The position numbers were made by a program, and so were the translations under genes. From CAXTEJ01 sp964243295 (GTDB lineage: Bacteria; Actinomycetota; Actinomycetes; Actinomycetales; Angustibacteraceae), in NCBI GenBank assembly GCA_964243295.1, contig CAXTEJ010000006.1, forward strand, positions 30,588-94,587: 64,000 bases of DNA, in the 5' to 3' direction. Positions 60,799 to 64,000 of this stretch are shown here, piece after piece. Numbering within the stretch: position 1 is the first letter of the stretch; each line of letters opens with the position of its first letter. The notes under the pieces are model-generated. The model was not told where the DNA came from. It made no database searches and saw only the letters and a program-made list of their open reading frames with translations.

Positions 60799-61269
60799 TC
60801 AGCCGAGGTCGGCGGCGCGGCCGGTCGGGTGCCCGTCGTGCAGGGCGATGGCCCGTCGCACCGCCGTGCGCGCCCGCCTGCGGTCGCCGGCCGCGTCGTA
60901 CGCCGTGGCGAGTCGGTACCAGCTGCGCCAGTCCCCCGGTGCCTGCTCGGTCTCGCGGCGCAGCGGCTCGAACGCCGCGTCGGCCGCAGCCCGGTCGACC
61001 CGACCGCTGGGGCGGCGTGGGAGGTCGTCCAGGACCAGCCCGCCCTCGGCGTCCAGCTCACGCGCCAGCCGCTGGCTGTCCATGCCGAAGCGCAGCTCGC
61101 GGGCCACGGCCCAGGCCGACAGCAGGGGCAGCAGCAGCACGCCGACCCCCAGCCCCACGGCGGCGGGGCCGTCGCCGGAGCCGATGAGCAGCACGCCGCG
61201 CCAGCCGATGGTGACGGCGTAGAAGCAGAAGGCGACGACCAGCACGGCCACCGTGATCTTGGTGCGCAC
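60799..61269 (-). CDS. membrane-anchored protein with TPR-like C-terminus
   Basis: Protein of 156 residues. Two hydrophobic helices (VAVLVVAFCFYAVTI and GLGVGVLLLPLLSAWAVA) are followed by a soluble helical part with a single tetratricopeptide-like unit, EQAPGDWRSWYRLATAYDAAGDRRRARTAVRRAIALH. It may be a scaffold at the membrane; I cannot give a role. GTG at 61269 lies 2 bp after the dapB stop, so it is read with dapB. Confidence 0.8.
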   Translation of the reverse strand: MRTKITVAVLVVAFCFYAVTIGWRGVLLIGSGDGPAAVGLGVGVLLLPLLSAWAVARELRFGMDSQRLARELDAEGGLVLDDLPRRPSGRVDRAAADAAFEPLRRETEQAPGDWRSWYRLATAYDAAGDRRRARTAVRRAIALHDGHPTGRAADLG

Positions 61270-61271
61270 GC

Positions 61272-62018
61272 TCAGCCCAGGTCGAGCACGTGCTCGAGGC
61301 CGACCGTCAGCCCCGGCCGCGACCGGACGGCGCGCACGGCCGCGAGGACGCCGGGCGCGAACGAGCTGCGGTCGAAGGAGTCGTGGCGCAGCGTCAGCTG
61401 CTCGCCCACTCCCCCGAGCAGCACCTCCTCGTGGGCGACGAGCCCGCGCAGCCGCACCGAGTGCACCCGCACCCCGTCGACGTCGGCCCCGCGGGCGCCC
61501 TCGCGCACGGCCGCCGTGGCGTCGGGCGAGGGCCCGAGACCCGCCTTGCGGCGGGCCGCCGCCACCATCGAGGCGGTGTGCAGCGCGGTGCCGCTGGGCG
61601 CGTCGACCTTGTCGGGGTGGTGCAGCTCGATGATCTCGACCGACTCGTAGAAGCGCGCCGCCTGCTGGGCGAAACGCAGCAGCAGCACGGCGCCGATCGC
61701 GAAGTTGGGCGCCACCAGCACGCCGACGCCCGGCGCCGCGGTCAGCTGCTCGGCCAGCGTGGCCAGCCGGCCGTCGTCCCAGCCGGTCGTGCCGACGACC
61801 GCGTGCACGCCGCGCTCGACGCAGTGGGCCACGTTGGCCGGGCTCGCCGACGGCACGGTGAGCTCGACGGCGACCTGCGCGCCGCCGAGGTCGCCGAGGT
61901 CGTCGCCGCGGCCGTAGCGGCCGACCAGGCGCAGGTCGCCGCTGGCCTCGACGGCCGCGCACACCGCGACGCCCATGCGCCCCGCGGCGCCGATCACGGC
62001 CACGTCCACGCCGTCCAT
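61272..62018 (-). CDS. dapB: 4-hydroxy-tetrahydrodipicolinate reductase
   Basis: Second enzyme of the diaminopimelate branch, 248 residues. The NAD(P)H loop is AVIGAAGRMGVAV, the catalytic motif is ELHHPDKVDAPSGTAL with the essential His/Lys, and VGTTGWD precedes it. ATG at 62018 has GAGG 5 nt upstream and gives the usual family length; GTG at 62042 overlaps the stop of the M16 gene and is the alternative. It sits between the peptidase and TPR genes on one strand. Confidence 0.95.
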   Translation of the reverse strand: MDGVDVAVIGAAGRMGVAVCAAVEASGDLRLVGRYGRGDDLGDLGGAQVAVELTVPSASPANVAHCVERGVHAVVGTTGWDDGRLATLAEQLTAAPGVGVLVAPNFAIGAVLLLRFAQQAARFYESVEIIELHHPDKVDAPSGTALHTASMVAAARRKAGLGPSPDATAAVREGARGADVDGVRVHSVRLRGLVAHEEVLLGGVGEQLTLRHDSFDRSSFAPGVLAAVRAVRSRPGLTVGLEHVLDLG

Positions 62019-62038
62019 CACGTCCTCGGGGTCGCCAC

Positions 62039-63379
62039 TCACAGCACGAACGTGCGGTCCTCGTCGAAGGGGCCGACGACGGCCAGCGAGCGCGGTCGCG
62101 CGGCCAGCTCGGCGGCGAGGTCGCGGACGTCGTCCACGGTGACCGCCTCGATGCGCAGCAGCGCCTCGTCCAGGCCCGTGTACTCGCCGTAGACCAGCTC
62201 GGCCTTGCCCAGCCGGGTCATGCGCGACCCGGTGTCCTCCATGCCCAGCACCAGGCCGCCGCGCAGCTGGCCGATGCCGCGGGCGAGCTCGTCGGGCTCT
62301 AGGCCCTTCTCGGCGAGCCGCTCGAGCTCGGCGCTCATCAGCGCGATGACCTCGTCGGTGCGGGCAGGGGTGCACCCGGCGTACAGGCCGAAGTAGCCGG
62401 AGTCGGAGTAGCCCGAGGCGAAGGAGTAGACCGAGTAGGCGAGGCCCCGCTTCTCGCGGACCTCCTGGAACAGCCGGCTGCTCATGCCGCCGCCGAGCAC
62501 GGCGTTGAGCACCGAGAGGGCGTAGCGACGCGGGTCGGTGGCCGTCAGGCCGGTCGTGCCGAGCACGACGTTGGCCTGCTCGATCGGACGCCGGACGACG
62601 ACCGTGCGCCCGCCCTGCCCGGCCGACGACACCAGCGTGCCGAGCCGGCGCTCGGCCGGACCGGTGGCGTCCTCACGCACCAGCCCGGAGCGGTCGAGCT
62701 CGGCCTGCAGCAGCGCGCAGACCTCGTCGTGGTCGACCGAGCCGGCAGCGGTGAAGACGAGGGTGTCGCTCGTGTAGTGCTGGCGGTAGTGGCCGACGAC
62801 GTGGTCGGCGTCGATGGCCGCGATGGAGGAGGGAGTGCCGCCGATCGGGCGGCCCAGCGGGTGGTCACCGAGGACCGCCTCGGCGATGCGCTCGTGGACC
62901 ACGTCGGCGGGGTCGTCGTCGTTCATGGCGAGCTCTTCGAGGATCACCCCGCGCTCGGAGTCGACGTCGGTGCGCGCGATCGTCGCCGAGGTCACCATGT
63001 CGGTGATCACGTCGGCCGCGAGGGCGAGGTCACGGTCGAGCACCCGCGCGTAGTAGCAGGTGTGCTCCTTGCCGGTGACCGCGTTGGCCTCACCGCCGAC
63101 GGCGTCGAACGCCACCGCGATGTCGAGGGCCGAGCGGCGCGCGGTTCCCTTGAACAGCAGGTGCTCGAGGAAGTGCGTGGCGCCGTGGTACCCCGGCGCC
63201 TCGTCGCGGCTGCCCACACCCACCCAGCACCCGAGCGTCGCCGAGCGCACGCCCGGCGTCTGCTCAGTGAGCACCCGCACGCCCCCGGGCAGGACCGACC
63301 GACGCACGACGGCGTCGGCGGCCTGCCCGGAGACGGTGGTGGTGGTCCCGCGGGTCAGTGGCAGCGGGACCGACGGCAC
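62039..63379 (-). CDS. M16 family zinc metallopeptidase (pitrilysin type)
   Basis: Protein of 446 residues with the inverted zinc motif HxxEH in HFLEHLLFKGT and the downstream Glu in ERGVILEELAMNDDD. The second M16 half shows the substrate-groove residues RGLAYSVYSFASGYSDSGYFGLY. It degrades peptides in the cytoplasm. GTG at 63379 starts 1 bp after the pnp stop, so it is co-transcribed with pnp, the usual arrangement in actinobacteria. Confidence 0.93.
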   Translation of the reverse strand: MPSVPLPLTRGTTTTVSGQAADAVVRRSVLPGGVRVLTEQTPGVRSATLGCWVGVGSRDEAPGYHGATHFLEHLLFKGTARRSALDIAVAFDAVGGEANAVTGKEHTCYYARVLDRDLALAADVITDMVTSATIARTDVDSERGVILEELAMNDDDPADVVHERIAEAVLGDHPLGRPIGGTPSSIAAIDADHVVGHYRQHYTSDTLVFTAAGSVDHDEVCALLQAELDRSGLVREDATGPAERRLGTLVSSAGQGGRTVVVRRPIEQANVVLGTTGLTATDPRRYALSVLNAVLGGGMSSRLFQEVREKRGLAYSVYSFASGYSDSGYFGLYAGCTPARTDEVIALMSAELERLAEKGLEPDELARGIGQLRGGLVLGMEDTGSRMTRLGKAELVYGEYTGLDEALLRIEAVTVDDVRDLAAELAARPRSLAVVGPFDEDRTFVL

Positions 63380-63380
63380 G

Positions 63381-64000
63381 TCAGGCGCTCGCCGTGGCGT
63401 CGGCCGTGGCGGCCGAGTCGATCAAGTCGACGTCGACAGTGCCCGCCGCACCGTCACCCGAGGCGTCCCCCGAGCCGTCGTCCGGCAGCACGGCGCCGAG
63501 GCTGAGCTTGCCGCGCGGGTCGATCTCCTTGAGCTCGACCTGCACCTTCTGGCCCACAGCGAGGACGTCCTCGACGTTGTCGATGCGCTTGCCGCCCACG
63601 AGCTTGCGGATCTCGGAGATGTGCAGCAGGCCGTCCTTGCCGGGCAGCAGGCTGACGAAGGCACCGAACGTCGTGGTCTTGACCACGGTGCCGAGGAAGC
63701 GCTCGCCGACCTCCGGCATCGTCGGGTTGGCGATGGCGTTGATCATGGAGCGGGCCGCGTCCGCCGACGGGCCGTCGGTGGCGCCGATGTAGACCGTGCC
63801 GTCGTCCTCGATGGAGATCTGGGCGCCGGTCTCGTCCTGGATCTGGTTGATCATCTTGCCCTTCGGGCCGATGACCTCGCCGATCTTGTCGACGGGCACC
63901 TTCACCGAGATGACGCGCGGGGCGAACGGCGACATCTCGTCGGGCGCGTCGATGGCCTCGGCCATGACGTCGAGGATGTGCAGCCGGGCGTCGCGCGCCT
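63381..64000 (-). CDS. pnp: polyribonucleotide nucleotidyltransferase (PNPase), 5' part outside window
   Basis: Phosphorolytic 3'-to-5' exoribonuclease. Only the last 206 residues are present; the RNase PH domains lie beyond the right edge. The KH domain carries GEVIGPKGKMINQIQDETG, and the S1 domain VGERFLGTVVKTTTFGAFVSLLPGKDGLLHISEI. A short acidic Asp/Ala/Ser-rich tail ends the protein. The reading frame continues unbroken to position 64000. Confidence 0.95.
   Translation of the reverse strand, partial: ARDARLHILDVMAEAIDAPDEMSPFAPRVISVKVPVDKIGEVIGPKGKMINQIQDETGAQISIEDDGTVYIGATDGPSADAARSMINAIANPTMPEVGERFLGTVVKTTTFGAFVSLLPGKDGLLHISEIRKLVGGKRIDNVEDVLAVGQKVQVELKEIDPRGKLSLGAVLPDDGSGDASGDGAAGTVDVDLIDSAATADATASA

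Overview
The window is a high-GC actinobacterial chromosome segment. It has the conserved actinomycete order recA-recX, gluABCD, miaB-miaA-dapF, hflX and, further on, clgR-cinA-pgsA-rimO-ftsK-rnj-dapA-thyX and dapB-M16 peptidase-pnp. It also carries ClgR, DUF3046, DUF3817, a SAV_6107-type HEPN protein and DUF6504, and sugar ABC genes without their own ATPase. The genus cannot be fixed from the sequence alone. I see no tRNA, rRNA, CRISPR array, insertion sequence or prophage.

Left part (1-9 kb): a translesion and SOS block on the minus strand. It consists of DinB (cut by the window edge), a methyltransferase, DnaE2, a HEPN protein and DUF6504. A consensus LexA box and a PafBC-type damage promoter lie upstream. 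Then come two overlapping small membrane proteins and a YbaK-family gene with its own damage-type promoter. A 12-bp minisatellite follows.

9-33 kb: housekeeping genes. These are a DsbA-like protein, DinG-like helicase, HflX, an RsmC-like methyltransferase, an M24 peptidase, gamma-glutamyltransferase, dapF-miaA-miaB, the glutamate importer gluABCD, a purple-acid-type phosphatase, recX-recA (with LexA box and damage promoter), a universal stress protein, an L,D-transpeptidase, DUF2252 and DUF3046.

33-41 kb: the large Lhr helicase with an adjacent Nei-type glycosylase, then a small ArsR/SRPBCC operon with a translationally coupled leader ORF, then about 570 bp of repeat-rich DNA without a convincing gene.

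41-64 kb: clgR (with a likely autoregulatory ClgR box), cinA, pgsA, rimO, ftsK, rnj, dapA, thyX, an MFS exporter, a HAD hydrolase, a GNAT enzyme and a polytopic acyltransferase-like protein. Next is an accessory carbon cassette: alditol oxidase, a LacI regulator and an AglEFG-like sugar ABC importer with a clear promoter, operator and intercistronic hairpin. dapB, an M16 peptidase and the 3' part of pnp close the window.

Two themes stand out. First, four operons (DUF6504-HEPN-dnaE2, ybaK, recA-recX, lhr-nei) carry full or near matches to the TGTCRGTG-N8-TAnnnT promoter known for LexA-independent (PafBC) damage induction. Second, about ten genes have a -10-like hexamer ending 6-7 nt before the start codon, as expected for leaderless mRNAs.
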